Part shown: positions 1-8,455 of the stretch, piece by piece
Layout: the number at the start of each line of letters is the position of its first letter
Position numbering within the stretch: position 1 is the stretch's first letter
NCBI GenBank assembly: GCA_043772905.1
Contig: JAYVFS010000049.1
Coordinates: forward strand, 1 to 51,311
Length of the DNA stretch: 51,311 bases
From: JAAFJT01 sp043772905
GTDB taxonomy: Bacteria > Bacteroidota > Bacteroidia > Chitinophagales > Saprospiraceae
Direction: 5' to 3'
The notes under the pieces: generated by a model
Seen by the model: the letters and a program-made list of their open reading frames with translations, nothing else
Databases searched by the model: none
What the model was told of the DNA's origin: nothing
Program-made: the position numbers and the translations under genes

Positions 1-112
1 TCTTTCCATATGTCAATGAACGACCCTTAATTTATTTAAAACATTTTATGGATTTTTACTCACTTTTTTTAACACTTTTAATTTGTAGGGTTTTAAATAT
101 TTTTTTTAAGAA

Positions 113-505
113 CATTGGTTTTGAAAATTTTCCGACGTTATTTTTTTTTCACACGTCGGTTTTGAAAATTTTCCGACGTTTTTTTTTTCACACGTCGGTT
201 TTAAAAAATTTCCAATGGTATTTTTTTTCTCACGTTGGTTTTTTATTTTTTCTAATGGTATTTTTTTTCACACGTCGGTTTTAAAAAATTTCCAATGGTA
301 TTTTTTTTCCCACGTTGGTTTTTTATTTTTTCCAATGGTATTTCTTTTCTCACGTTGGTTTTTTATTTTTTCCAATGGTATTTCTTTTTCTCACATCGGT
401 TTTTTATTTTTTCCAATGGTATTTTTTTCGCACGTTGGTTTTTTATTTTTTTCAACGTGATTTTTTCTTTGCGCGTCGGTTTTAAAAAATTTCGTGCGTT
501 ACTGA
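113..505. repeat. T-rich 40-bp minisatellite, about 10 copies
   Basis: Units start near 113, 153, 192, 232, 272, 312, 352, 393, 432 and 474, so the period is 38-42, mostly 40. Each unit has a CGTCGG, CGTTGG or similar box, an A/T run of about 13, a CCGACG, CCAATG or similar box, then a T-tract and CACACGT. In the unit at 153 the two boxes are perfect inverted repeats; at 312 and 352 they pair as CGTTGG/CCAATG with one wobble. A 40-bp period is not a multiple of three, so the Phe-rich reading frames across it cycle through all frames and are not genes. No unique spacers are present, so it is not a CRISPR array. The flanks 1-112 and 506-668 are AT-rich and I see no gene in them. Confidence 0.9.
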
Positions 506-668
506 TTCTTAGAATGCCTTTGGAAGGGGTGGTAGTTAAAAAAATATTTTAAAAAAAAATGTGTAAAACACCCAAATGTCATTTTAAAATTTATAGTTCG
601 GCACATTATTTGATATATATCATTTTGTTACTATTTTCTTTATTTTATCACTCATAAAATTCATTAAA

Positions 669-1295
669 ATGAGACTTTACATTTCGCGTAAGTTTAAAAA
701 AGACCCGGATGATACATTGGTGACATACAGCAACACCGTTTATCAAAAAATGACAGATGATGTCAAATATGCCGTATATAAACCGTTTGTGGAGGACATC
801 AAAGTAAAAAATGATGCTTTTATTTTGGGGATTGCCAATGCAAAGCCAGGGGGTACAGACCGCAACTCTGATAAAAATGATTTGCGAGAAGAACTTATCT
901 GGGTTTTGGAAGGTTTGGCAGTTCAAATTGAGCGCACGCCAAATGTGACGGCTCGTTTTATAACAGACGCTGGTTTTGAGGTGCGTAATACAGAAAAAAA
1001 ATCAAAAGAGCCTGTAACAGGATTGGGTATTCCTCAAAATTTTATAGCTGTCAATTTATCAACGGCAGGTCATGCAAAAATAACGTGGGATGAAGTGCTA
1101 AATGCCCTCAACTATACCATCAGATATAAACCGAAATCAGAAATGGTTTGGCAAAACGGTCTTTACAATGACAAAGGCACTTATACTTTTTCACAATTGA
1201 AACCTGATACGGTTTATGAGTTTGAAGTCTGCGCTTTGGGTCCAAATGGTCTGATTAGTGAATATGCTTCGACTGTGCCTGTTTATGTGTCCTGA
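669..1295 (+). CDS. Fibronectin type III domain protein, hypothetical
   Basis: A 208-residue protein without a signal peptide. Residues 1-115 form a region I cannot assign to a named family (it contains a short Lys/Asp-rich stretch and an Arg-Glu-Glu-Leu-rich helix). Residues about 120-208 look like one fibronectin type III domain: a KITWDEV strand, a NYTIRYK strand, TYTFSQLKPDTVYEFEV and a final NGLISEYAS strand, which is the usual Fn3 pattern with the conserved Trp, Leu-Pro and Tyr. It is likely cytoplasmic or a partner of a secreted system; the function is unknown. It is convergent with the DUF1456 gene, with a shared hairpin between them. The start at 669 is the first ATG after an AT-rich leader. 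Confidence 0.75.
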   Translation: MRLYISRKFKKDPDDTLVTYSNTVYQKMTDDVKYAVYKPFVEDIKVKNDAFILGIANAKPGGTDRNSDKNDLREELIWVLEGLAVQIERTPNVTARFITDAGFEVRNTEKKSKEPVTGLGIPQNFIAVNLSTAGHAKITWDEVLNALNYTIRYKPKSEMVWQNGLYNDKGTYTFSQLKPDTVYEFEVCALGPNGLISEYASTVPVYVS

Positions 1296-1403
1296 TTTAT
1301 ATAAAGAGTTGTGTGCGTCGAGTCTCTAAATGTATAGGCTGCCAGTGACTGATAAGATGTAGTATTGCCACCTTTTATTTAGACGAAAAAAGCATAATAA
1401 TCT

Positions 1404-1441
1404 AAAAAGCCAGTGTTTCATAAAGAAACATCGGCTTTTCT
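1404..1441. terminator. Bidirectional Rho-independent terminator
   Basis: A hairpin with AAAAGCC at one side and GGCTTTT at the other, an inner TGTTTC/GAAACA stem and a short ATAA loop. T-runs follow on both strands. It lies between the convergent Fn3 and DUF1456 genes. Confidence 0.75.
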
Positions 1442-1548
1442 CTTTTCATTGAAGCACAAGTAAAGTAAACAGAAAATTGAAAAATAGTATCCGTGAGGAC
1501 TCCTTGGGAGAGGGGGATAGCTGAATATATTTACGACAAAATAAATCA

Positions 1549-2007
1549 TCAAACACGATATTTTATCTGCAAACCATGAATAAAATTTCTCAAAATTTGA
1601 TCTTTACACTGTCGGTATTGGCTTTGGTTGGGATTACGAAAAAAAGCACTTATTTCATGTTTGCTTATTGTCATATCTGCCAATTCAAGGATGGCTACAA
1701 TGTCTTCATCTTTCAGGTTTAAGGCAATTTTTAGTTTTCTTAAAATGAGGTTATTATTCAATGTCTTTTCTGGTTTGGGCTGTTCGCCTTCTTTTTTGCC
1801 CCGTTTGTCATTAATCAAACCGTTCAAAAAAGTGGCTAATTTAATGTCGTGCAGGCTCTGAAAATCAGGGTCATCGTCCTTTTTCAACCAATTACTGATT
1901 TGTTCGCGTGAAACTTCACTGTCCGCTAAACCAAATATGTGCATCATTTTCACATCATTGAAGTCAAAAGTGTAGCGGATGCGGCGTAGAATGTCGTTGT
2001 TGTTCAT
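1549..2007 (-). CDS. DUF1456 family protein (YehS-like)
   Basis: A 152-residue protein with two tandem DUF1456 repeats, at about residues 1-70 and 84-150. Each begins with a NN(D/L)ILR(R/K)(I/L)(R/K) helix and contains the hallmark pattern of a hydrophobic helix, an acidic turn and a SREQISNWL or SKHEISAFF helix. The family is widespread, short and of unknown biochemical role; the repeats resemble small helical nucleic-acid-binding modules, which is only a resemblance. The two repeats are joined by a Lys/Glu/Pro-rich linker. It lies downstream of the rplQ terminator and is probably transcribed separately from the ribosomal operon, because the hairpin at 2048-2081 lies between them. Confidence 0.85.
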   Translation of the reverse strand: MNNNDILRRIRYTFDFNDVKMMHIFGLADSEVSREQISNWLKKDDDPDFQSLHDIKLATFLNGLINDKRGKKEGEQPKPEKTLNNNLILRKLKIALNLKDEDIVAILELADMTISKHEISAFFRNPNQSQYRQCKDQILRNFIHGLQIKYRV

Positions 2008-2040
2008 ATTATACTGCTTTTTGAAGGTAAAAGTAATGAT

Positions 2041-2085
2041 AAAAAAGAAAACCGCATCAAGACAATGCTCGATGCGGTTTTCAGA
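2041..2085 (-). terminator. Terminator of the S10-spc-alpha operon
   Basis: On the minus strand, an 11-bp perfect stem (positions 2071-2081 with 2048-2058) is followed by TTTTCTTTTTT. It begins about 20 bases after the rplQ stop and closes the 30-gene ribosomal cluster. Confidence 0.88.
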
Positions 2086-2103
2086 GTAAAAATCTGAAAG
2101 AGA

Positions 2104-2604
2104 TTATGCTTCAGCAGCCCCCTCAGTATTTCCCCCAACTTCTGTATTTTCAACTTCCGTTGTTGCAGTAGCTTTAGTAGCAGCACCACGACTACGACGT
2201 GTTTTCTTCTTAGCAGGTGTCGCAGCTTTTGCTTCAAGAACGATGTCGTTGAAATCAACGAGTTCAATCAAAGCTGTTTCTGCACCGTCACCTTGACGGA
2301 AACCCGTTTTGATAACGCGGCAATAACCACCTGGACGATCCATTACTTTTGGTCCGATAACTTCGAACAATTCTTTTGTTGTCACTTTGTCTTGAAGATA
2401 ACTGAAAGCGACACGACGCGAGTGAGTCGTATTGTCTTTCGACTTCGTGATTAGTGGCTCAATGTGAATGCGTAAAGCCTTTGCTTTTGCGAGAGTTGTG
2501 CTGATACGTTTGTGTTCGATCAACGCTTTTGACAAGTTTTTAAGGAGCGCGATGCGGTGTCCTTTCTTACGTCCGAGATTGTTTACTTTATCTCCGTGTC
2601 TCAT
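2104..2604 (-). CDS. rplQ: 50S ribosomal protein L17
   Basis: Large-subunit protein near the exit-tunnel rim and last gene of the superoperon. The N-terminus carries the L17 signature (MRHGDKVNNLGRKKGHR, then a TTLAKAKALR helix). The core ends near residue 120; the protein is 166 residues against about 120-130 in E. coli. The extra C-terminus is a low-complexity Ala/Thr/Lys/Glu tail with a basic KKKTRRSRG patch followed by an acidic end, as is common in Bacteroidota L17. It follows rpoA after a 241-base spacer holding a motif-built hairpin. Confidence 0.97.
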   Translation of the reverse strand: MRHGDKVNNLGRKKGHRIALLKNLSKALIEHKRISTTLAKAKALRIHIEPLITKSKDNTTHSRRVAFSYLQDKVTTKELFEVIGPKVMDRPGGYCRVIKTGFRQGDGAETALIELVDFNDIVLEAKAATPAKKKTRRSRGAATKATATTEVENTEVGGNTEGAAEA

Positions 2605-2784
2605 TTTCGAGAAAGATTAAACTTTATAACATCGGAGCAGGATTAGTTAATGGTTGTTCGTTATTAGCAATTGAATTAACTAATACTTTCAAACGTCAAA
2701 CTCTTTAACTTTTCCGCTCATAACGATTATCATAAAGCAGATTATAAATATGATTTGAATAAAATACTTTCAGAAACATAAAAA

Positions 2785-2795
2785 TACTGAGGGGG
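2785..2795 (+). repeat. TACTGAGGGG dispersed motif, copy 1
   Basis: Left arm of the rpoA-rplQ hairpin; the extended context is ATAC, TGAGGGG, GTAT. Confidence 0.9.
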
Positions 2796-2812
2796 TATCG
2801 AAACGAATGTAT

Positions 2813-2823
2813 CCCCCTCAGTA
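2813..2823 (-). repeat. TACTGAGGGG dispersed motif, copy 2
   Basis: Right arm of the rpoA-rplQ hairpin, inverted relative to copy 1. Confidence 0.9.
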
Positions 2824-2845
2824 TGTCGTATTTTTTTATAAAAAA

Positions 2846-3844
2846 TTACTCTTCGTCAAGTTTGTATTTCGACAAGTCCATGCCAAATGACAAGCCTTTG
2901 TCCTGCAACAACTCTTCGATTTCGACGAGTGATTTTTTACCGAAATTACGGAATTTCAATAATTCATGCGTGTCATAGCGCACCATTTCACCCAATGAAT
3001 TGATTTTCGCCGCTTTCAAACAGTTGTAAGCGCGAACTGACAAGTCGAGGTCTTCGAGCGATGTCTTCAACAACTTACGCATGTGGAGGATATGCTCGTC
3101 CACAACGTTTTCTTCACGGTTTTTCTCGTCGTCAAACGTGATGTTTTCATCAGTAATCAACATCAAGTGTTGAATCAAAATGCGTGAAGATTCCTTCACT
3201 GCATCTTCTGGATGAATCGTACCATCTGTTTTGACTTCAATAACGAGTTTTTCGTAGTCGGTACGTTGACCAACACGGAAAGATTCGACGCGATAAGATA
3301 CGTTTTTGATTGGCGTATAGATAGCATCAATCGGAATAACACCGATTGGTGCGTCTTTCGGCAAGTTTTCATCAGCTGGCACGTAGCCACGACCTTTCGT
3401 AATGGTTAATTCCATTTCGAGAGAAACGCTCGGCTCCATGTTACAGATAACGAGTTGCGGGTTCATAATTTTGAACATATTCGTCGCTTCCTCGATGTCG
3501 CCTGCTGTGAATTTGTCTTGACCGCTGACAGTCAAATATATTTTTTCTTCACGTACATCGTCGCCAGAAATGAGTTGTTTCAAACGAACTTGTTTCAAGT
3601 TCAGAATGATGTCAACGACATCTTCAACAACGCCGCGAATGGTTGCAAATTCGTGATCCACACCTGCGATGCGTACCGCCGAAATAGCAAAACCCTCCAA
3701 CGACGACAAAAGTACGCGACGTAGAGAGTTACCAACAGTTTGACCAAAACCCGGTTCCAAAGGTTTGAATTCGAATAAACCTTCGAATTCGGTTGCCTTG
3801 TTAAGAACGATTTTATCGGGTTTCTGGAAATTCAATATTGCCAT
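2846..3844 (-). CDS. rpoA: DNA-directed RNA polymerase alpha subunit
   Basis: A 332-residue protein, the usual Bacteroidota length. The N-terminal dimerisation and assembly domain (to about residue 235) includes GNSLRRVLLSSLEG. After a charged linker, the C-terminal domain (about 255-320) has the helix-hairpin-helix region LSVRAYNCLKAAKINSLGEM and RNFGKKSLVEIEELL, which in the family contacts promoter UP elements and activators. It sits between rpsD and rplQ in the alpha-operon order. Confidence 0.98.
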   Translation of the reverse strand: MAILNFQKPDKIVLNKATEFEGLFEFKPLEPGFGQTVGNSLRRVLLSSLEGFAISAVRIAGVDHEFATIRGVVEDVVDIILNLKQVRLKQLISGDDVREEKIYLTVSGQDKFTAGDIEEATNMFKIMNPQLVICNMEPSVSLEMELTITKGRGYVPADENLPKDAPIGVIPIDAIYTPIKNVSYRVESFRVGQRTDYEKLVIEVKTDGTIHPEDAVKESSRILIQHLMLITDENITFDDEKNREENVVDEHILHMRKLLKTSLEDLDLSVRAYNCLKAAKINSLGEMVRYDTHELLKFRNFGKKSLVEIEELLQDKGLSFGMDLSKYKLDEE

Positions 3845-3903
3845 GCTTGATTATTTCTAAAAAGTAAGAGAAGGGGAAGATATTTATGCTGCATGATAAA
3901 CGA

Positions 3904-3942
3904 TGAATGATGAATGACAAAGGCTAATACCTTCATCATTCA
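3904..3942. repeat. Imperfect inverted repeat in the rpsD-rpoA spacer
   Basis: TGAATGATGAA (3904-3914) pairs with TTCATCATTCA (3932-3942). The whole 3890-3960 spacer is built from iterated ATGATAAA/ATGATGAA words, a pattern also seen at 11551, 36943 and other spacers. Confidence 0.6.
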
Positions 3943-3959
3943 CCATTTATAATTCATCA

Positions 3960-4568
3960 TTATTTCGAATACAATTCGACAATCAACTGTTCGTTGATTT
4001 TCTCTGGTATTTGATCACGCTCTGGATAAGCGAGGAATTTACCTTCCAATTTGTCTGCATTCCAATCGAGCCAAGGTGATTTTTTGATATCACGATTCAC
4101 ACCGACACCTTCAAGATTGCCATTGTTGCGTGATTTACCACGAACAGCCACCACATCGCCCGGACGGACGAAAGCAGAAGGAACATTGTTGATAACACCA
4201 TTCAATGTTATGTGCTTGTGTGAAACCAATTGACGTGCACCACGACGAGTCGGAGAGATACCGAGACGGAATACAACATTATCGAGCCGCGACTCTAATA
4301 ATTGAAGAAGAACCGTACCAGTAACACCGTGCCGTCTTGTCGCTTCATGGAAAGTTTTGCGGAATTGACGCTCTAAAACGCCGTAAGTGTATTTCGCTTT
4401 TTGCTTTTCCATCAATTGGATACCATAGTCAGACTTCTGCTTACGCCGACGCGTTTGACCATGTTGTCCCGGAGGATATTTTTTACGCTCGAATGCCTTA
4501 TCGTTGCCATAAATTGCTTCGCCAAAAGCACGTGCTTTTTTTGCGATAGGACCAGTATATCTTGCCAT
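3960..4568 (-). CDS. rpsD: 30S ribosomal protein S4
   Basis: A primary 16S rRNA binder, 202 residues. The N-terminus (MARYTGPIAKKARAFGEAIY) lacks the Cys zinc ligands found in some S4 proteins. An S4 RNA-binding domain spans about residues 92-155 (SRLDNVVFRLG, RRGARQLVSHKHITLNG, VRPGDVVAVR). It lies between rpsK and rpoA, the normal alpha-operon position, with short spacers. Confidence 0.98.
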   Translation of the reverse strand: MARYTGPIAKKARAFGEAIYGNDKAFERKKYPPGQHGQTRRRKQKSDYGIQLMEKQKAKYTYGVLERQFRKTFHEATRRHGVTGTVLLQLLESRLDNVVFRLGISPTRRGARQLVSHKHITLNGVINNVPSAFVRPGDVVAVRGKSRNNGNLEGVGVNRDIKKSPWLDWNADKLEGKFLAYPERDQIPEKINEQLIVELYSK

Positions 4569-4664
4569 TTTCTATTGACTATTAATTTCTAATGATAAAA
4601 ATTTAAGCATAATTGGTTTATCATCCTGTTCGAAAAGATTCAAACTGAAAACCAATTTTCTATA

Positions 4665-5084
4665 TTATACACGTCTTTTCTTAGGAGGACGGCATCCGTT
4701 GTGCGGCATTGGCGTCATATCACGAATAAACGTGACTTTGATACCTGCTGCATCAATAGCGCGAATCGCACCTTCACGACCTGAACCAGGACCTTTTACG
4801 AATACTTCGCAGAAACGCATACCCGCATCGTAAGCCACTTTAGCGGCATCAGTTGCAGCCACTTGCGCAGCATAAGGTGTGTTTTTCTTTGAACCACGGA
4901 AACCGCCTTTACCAGCCGTACCCCAAGAGATAACTTGACCTTGCTTATTGGTCATGGAGACGATGATGTTGTTGAAACTGGCGTGGATATGAGCAGCGCC
5001 ATCAGGAGTTACCTGCACTACTCTTTTTTTGACTTTCTTAGCCTTACCGCCTTTGGCGGCACCGCCTTTTGCTGCTTTTGCCAT
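4665..5084 (-). CDS. rpsK: 30S ribosomal protein S11
   Basis: A platform protein of 139 residues. A basic Ala/Gly/Lys-rich extension of about 20 residues precedes the core. The core has HIHASFNNIIVSMTNKQG, GKGGFRGSKKNTPYAAQ and the family's terminal signature RDMTPMPHNGCRPPKKRRV. The start ATG is inside the A-rich context typical here. It follows rpsM. Confidence 0.98.
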   Translation of the reverse strand: MAKAAKGGAAKGGKAKKVKKRVVQVTPDGAAHIHASFNNIIVSMTNKQGQVISWGTAGKGGFRGSKKNTPYAAQVAATDAAKVAYDAGMRFCEVFVKGPGSGREGAIRAIDAAGIKVTFIRDMTPMPHNGCRPPKKRRV

Positions 5085-5126
5085 TTTGCCTTTTCAGCTT
5101 TTTAGTTCTGGTTTTTGTCCCGTCTA

Positions 5127-5136
5127 TACCGAGGGG
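5127..5136 (+). repeat. Variant motif TACCGAGGGG, copy 3
   Basis: A one-base variant (T to C at position 4) in the rpsM-rpsK spacer, followed by T. Confidence 0.65.
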
Positions 5137-5228
5137 TCAATCCTTGAACGTTTTTGAAATGAGAGTTAATCGTTTGTCGTTTGATAAACATCGGATAGAA
5201 TCCAATGCTATGAACGATAAACCTAAGA

Positions 5229-5606
5229 TTACTTACCAACTTTTTTCTTGTTAGCAACAGTCTTCCGACGACCTTTACGAGTCCGTGCGTTAGTACGTGT
5301 ACGTTGACCACGTAAAGGCAAACCTTTACGGTGACGTAAACCACGATAACATGCAATGTCCATCAAACGTTTGATGCTGAGTTGTACTTCAGAGCGAAGT
5401 TCACCTTCGACTTTGTACTCGTCGTTGACAATGCGAGAAATCATTTTGATGTTGTCATCAGTCCATTCGATAACTTTGGTATCTTCACTGACACCAGCTT
5501 TGAGAAGAACTTCACTAGCTGATGAGCGACCAATGCCGTAAATGTACGTCAAACCGATAACGCCGCGCTTATTTCTTGGTAAGTCTATACCTGCAATACG
5601 AGCCAT
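5229..5606 (-). CDS. rpsM: 30S ribosomal protein S13
   Basis: A head protein contacting the P-site tRNA and 50S bridges, 125 residues. It opens with MARIAGIDLPRNKRG and YIYGIGRSSA, the expected helix-two-turn-helix region, and ends in the basic tail RGQRTRTNARTRKGRRK. First gene of the classical alpha-operon block, after rpmJ. Confidence 0.98.
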   Translation of the reverse strand: MARIAGIDLPRNKRGVIGLTYIYGIGRSSASEVLLKAGVSEDTKVIEWTDDNIKMISRIVNDEYKVEGELRSEVQLSIKRLMDIACYRGLRHRKGLPLRGQRTRTNARTRKGRRKTVANKKKVGK

Positions 5607-5679
5607 TTTAATAACAGATTTTTAGATAATAGATTTTAGATATGAGCAATTGATGTCTCCAATATAAAATCATAAAATT

Positions 5680-5796
5680 TTATCCTTGACGTTGTTTGTA
5701 CTTCGGATTTTTTTTGTTGATGACATACAATCTGCCTTTACGGCGGACAATTTTGCAGTCAACAGAACGCTTTTTAATAGAAGGTCTGACTTTCAT
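5680..5796 (-). CDS. rpmJ: 50S ribosomal protein L36
   Basis: A 38-residue protein too short for standard gene tracks, found by translating the infA-rpsM gap. It reads MKVRPSIKKRSVDC, then KIVRRKGRLYVINKKNP and ends KYKQRQG. Only one Cys (residue 14) remains of the four Cys/His zinc ligands in zinc-binding L36, so this is the zinc-free form, as usual in Bacteroidota. It lies between infA and rpsM. Confidence 0.95.
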   Translation of the reverse strand: MKVRPSIKKRSVDCKIVRRKGRLYVINKKNPKYKQRQG

Positions 5797-5835
5797 GACG
5801 AGACAATTGATTATTGTTAATTGACTATTTATTCT

Positions 5836-6054
5836 CTACTTGTAACGATAACAGATACGACCTCGCGACAAATCGTAAGGAGACATCTCAACTGCTACTT
5901 TGTCACCAGGTAGAATACGGATGTAATTCATGCGCATTTTTCCAGAAATCGTAGCGAGTATCACATGGTCATTCTCAAGACGAACGCGAAAATTGGCGTT
6001 TGACAAGGCTTCGTCAACTATGCCATCTAATTTTATTAAGTCGTTTTTTGCCAT
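5836..6054 (-). CDS. infA: Translation initiation factor IF-1
   Basis: A 72-residue single OB-fold protein that binds the ribosomal A site during initiation. It shows GIVDEALSNANFRVRLENDH, GKMRMNYIRILPGDKV and the end SPYDLSRGRICYRYK, all family-typical. It lies between map and rpmJ. Confidence 0.97.
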   Translation of the reverse strand: MAKNDLIKLDGIVDEALSNANFRVRLENDHVILATISGKMRMNYIRILPGDKVAVEMSPYDLSRGRICYRYK

Positions 6055-6192
6055 CCAAATTTTATTTTATTATATGAAATTTCAGAACTATATTTTTATA
6101 AGGTATTGAGAAACAAAAACTTATGCGCTGCGTAAACCTATTGTATCTCAATTAAAAAACACATTTCTGTTTTGGCGTGCAAATATCGGTAA

Positions 6193-7020
6193 TTATATTG
6201 TGACTGCCAAAAGATTTTCATTTTTCTTTTCAACTTCTTCAATACCAGAGTGGTCTGATAATATTTCAGCCTTGTTCGGACGAACGACAATAGTATGTTC
6301 ATAATGTGCTGAAGGTTTTCTATCTTTTGAAATGATAGTCCATCCATCGCTCATACTGAGTACATCTTTAGTACCCATATTTATCATAGGTTCAATAGCT
6401 ATGACTAATCCTTTTCTCAAAACAACACCGTTTCCACGTTTGCCATGATTGGGTACGTCCGGGTCTTCGTGCAGATTTTTGCCCAATCCATGACCGACCA
6501 AATCTCTGACAACACCATATTTGTTTTGTTTTTCACACAATTCAAATATAGCAAAACCAATATCACCTATCCTTTTACCGACAATCGCTTGTTCTATACC
6601 TTTATAAAGAGACAACTTTGTTGTTTGTAGGAGCTTCATTACTGAGGGGGTCACTCCAGGCAATGCATACGTATAAGCCGCATCGCCAAAATAACCATTT
6701 AACATCACACCACAATCAACAGAAATAACATCCGTTTCAACGAACTCTCTATCACTTGGAATACCATGAACAACTTGCTCATTGATAGAAACTGTCAAAG
6801 TGTTAGGATAATCCCGATAACCTTTAAATGCTGGAACAGCTTTATGGTCACGAATAAATTCTTCTGCTTTTTGGTCGAGGAAACTCCCTGTAATACCTGG
6901 CTTTATCAAAGAACCGACATACGCAATGGCTTCACAATTGAGCAAACAAGCTGCTCGAATCAAAGCTACTTCATCGTCTGTTTTATAATAAATTTCTTTC
7001 TTATCTGGTGATTGAAACAT
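6193..7020 (-). CDS. map: Methionine aminopeptidase, type I
   Basis: Removes the initiator Met from nascent proteins. 275 residues with the pita-bread fold; metal ligands are recognisable as D102 (SVDCG), D113 (GDAAYTY), H177 (GHGLG), E210 (AIEPM) and E241 (YEHTIVV), with the substrate-side H85 in VVHGIP. No N-terminal zinc extension, so it is of the short class. A dispersed motif lies within the gene and is read as TPSV (residues 124-127), in a non-catalytic loop. It follows secY closely (11-base gap). Confidence 0.96.
   Translation of the reverse strand: MFQSPDKKEIYYKTDDEVALIRAACLLNCEAIAYVGSLIKPGITGSFLDQKAEEFIRDHKAVPAFKGYRDYPNTLTVSINEQVVHGIPSDREFVETDVISVDCGVMLNGYFGDAAYTYALPGVTPSVMKLLQTTKLSLYKGIEQAIVGKRIGDIGFAIFELCEKQNKYGVVRDLVGHGLGKNLHEDPDVPNHGKRGNGVVLRKGLVIAIEPMINMGTKDVLSMSDGWTIISKDRKPSAHYEHTIVVRPNKAEILSDHSGIEEVEKKNENLLAVTI
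6640..6650 (+). repeat. TACTGAGGGG dispersed motif, copy 4 (in map)
   Basis: Read on the coding strand as ACCCCCTCAGTAATG, encoding TPSVM. It is the only copy inside a gene of the S10-spc-alpha cluster. Confidence 0.9.
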
Positions 7021-7031
7021 GTCTTGTTTTT

Positions 7032-8387
7032 TTAAATACCGCCTTCGCCTACAGCAACCAAACCACCACGTCCTTCAATCTTTCCGCCTTTGATAAGACC
7101 ATCGTATTTACTAAGTAATAAATAAGATTGAATTTGAGTCAATGTATCGAGGATTACACCAATCATAATGAGTACAGAAGTACCACCAAAGAAACGTGCA
7201 AAACCAGAGTTGACACCCATAAAAGCAGCTACACCTGGAAGAATCGAGATAAAACCAAGGAGAATAGCACCTGGAAGTGTCACACGAGTCGTTACAGCGT
7301 CAATAAATTCAGCTGTATTTTCACCTGGCTTAACACCTGGAATGAAAGCGTTTTGACGCTTCAGATACTCTGAATATTGACGTGGATTGACAATCAAAGC
7401 AGTGTAAACATACGTAAAGACAACCACCAAAAGGAAGTAGAACATATTATGCGGTAATGAAGTGTAATCATTCAACTGTGCTAAAAAACCCGTTGGGCTG
7501 CCAGAACCTGACATAAATTGAGCAATTGTTGAAGGAATAAACATCATCGCTTGTGCAAAGATGATAGGCATAACACCTGCAGCATTCAATTTAATAGGCA
7601 AATAGTCACGATTTCCTGTCGCAGGTAAGTTAGCACCTGTACGACCCACCATCCGTTTTGCAAATTGCAAAGGAATACGACGCACCGCTTGAATGACAAC
7701 GATAATACCTAAAACAATAACACACCAAATTGCCATTTCGATGACGAAACCAAAACCACTTTGCAACTGGAATTCCGCAGCAACCGATTGAGGAAATTGA
7801 TCAATGATGCCCGCCATGATGATGAACGAAACACCGTTGCCTATACCCTTTTCTGTGATGCGCTCACCGAGCCACATGGCGAAAACAGTTCCTGAAGTCA
7901 GAATGATGATACCTGAAAACCAAAAAACAACTGGACTCAAACCTGGCGCAATCGCACCTTGAGTCGTTAGATATGTCAAATAACCCGAGCCTTGAATCAT
8001 CGTTACGAGGATAGTCAAGAAACGTGTCATTTGGTTTAGTTTTTTACGACCAGACTCGCCTTCATGCTGCTGCAAACGTTGAAAATAAGGTACAGCAAAC
8101 GACAACAATTGAATGATAATCGAAGCCGTGATATAAGGCATTACTCCTAAAGCGAAAATCGCACCTTTAGCAAATGCGCCGCCTGTAAATGTATTGAGCA
8201 AACCTAAAAGGTCGGTACGTCCAGCTGTTTGTGCTGCCATACTTGACAACACCTGCGCGTTAACGCCTGGCAATAGGACAAATGTACCCACACGGAACAC
8301 AAACAAAAGTCCGAGTGTATAAAGCAGTCGCTGCTTTAGTTCTGGAATGCTCCAAATATTTTTGAACGTCTGAATAAGCCTATTCAT
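7032..8387 (-). CDS. secY: Protein translocase subunit SecY
   Basis: The central pore of the Sec translocon, 451 residues with about ten membrane helices. It starts at the ATG at 8387 (MNRLIQTFKNIWSIPELKQR); an upstream in-frame extension of 16 residues is not family-like. Recognisable stretches include LLPGVNAQVL, GGAFAKGAIFALGVMPYITA, GERITEKGIGNGVS and FIPGVKPGENTAEF (cytoplasmic loop). It is positioned between rplO and map as in most bacteria. Confidence 0.97.
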   Translation of the reverse strand: MNRLIQTFKNIWSIPELKQRLLYTLGLLFVFRVGTFVLLPGVNAQVLSSMAAQTAGRTDLLGLLNTFTGGAFAKGAIFALGVMPYITASIIIQLLSFAVPYFQRLQQHEGESGRKKLNQMTRFLTILVTMIQGSGYLTYLTTQGAIAPGLSPVVFWFSGIIILTSGTVFAMWLGERITEKGIGNGVSFIIMAGIIDQFPQSVAAEFQLQSGFGFVIEMAIWCVIVLGIIVVIQAVRRIPLQFAKRMVGRTGANLPATGNRDYLPIKLNAAGVMPIIFAQAMMFIPSTIAQFMSGSGSPTGFLAQLNDYTSLPHNMFYFLLVVVFTYVYTALIVNPRQYSEYLKRQNAFIPGVKPGENTAEFIDAVTTRVTLPGAILLGFISILPGVAAFMGVNSGFARFFGGTSVLIMIGVILDTLTQIQSYLLLSKYDGLIKGGKIEGRGGLVAVGEGGI

Positions 8388-8455
8388 CGGATATTTATTT
8401 TTAAAAGTAAAAAAATCATTGAACGAAGAGTTCAACGATTTTATGCACTTAAAAG

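Larger units (their letters stand above)
2784..2824 (-). terminator. Hairpin made from two inverted TACTGAGGGGG motifs
   Basis: ATACTGAGGGGG (2784-2795) and CCCCCTCAGTAT (2813-2824) form a 12-bp perfect stem around a 17-base loop. On the minus strand the stem is followed by TTTT, so it looks like an intrinsic terminator or attenuator between rpoA and rplQ. It could lower rplQ expression or mark an RNA end; read-through would be needed for rplQ to be transcribed from upstream. Confidence 0.7.

Noticed and set aside
113..505. CRISPR array
   Set aside because: Units abut each other and there are no unique spacers; no cas genes nearby.
48..552. Phe-rich open frames across the 5-prime repeat region
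   Set aside because: The repeat period of 40 bases shifts frame each unit, and all frames look alike; no family features.
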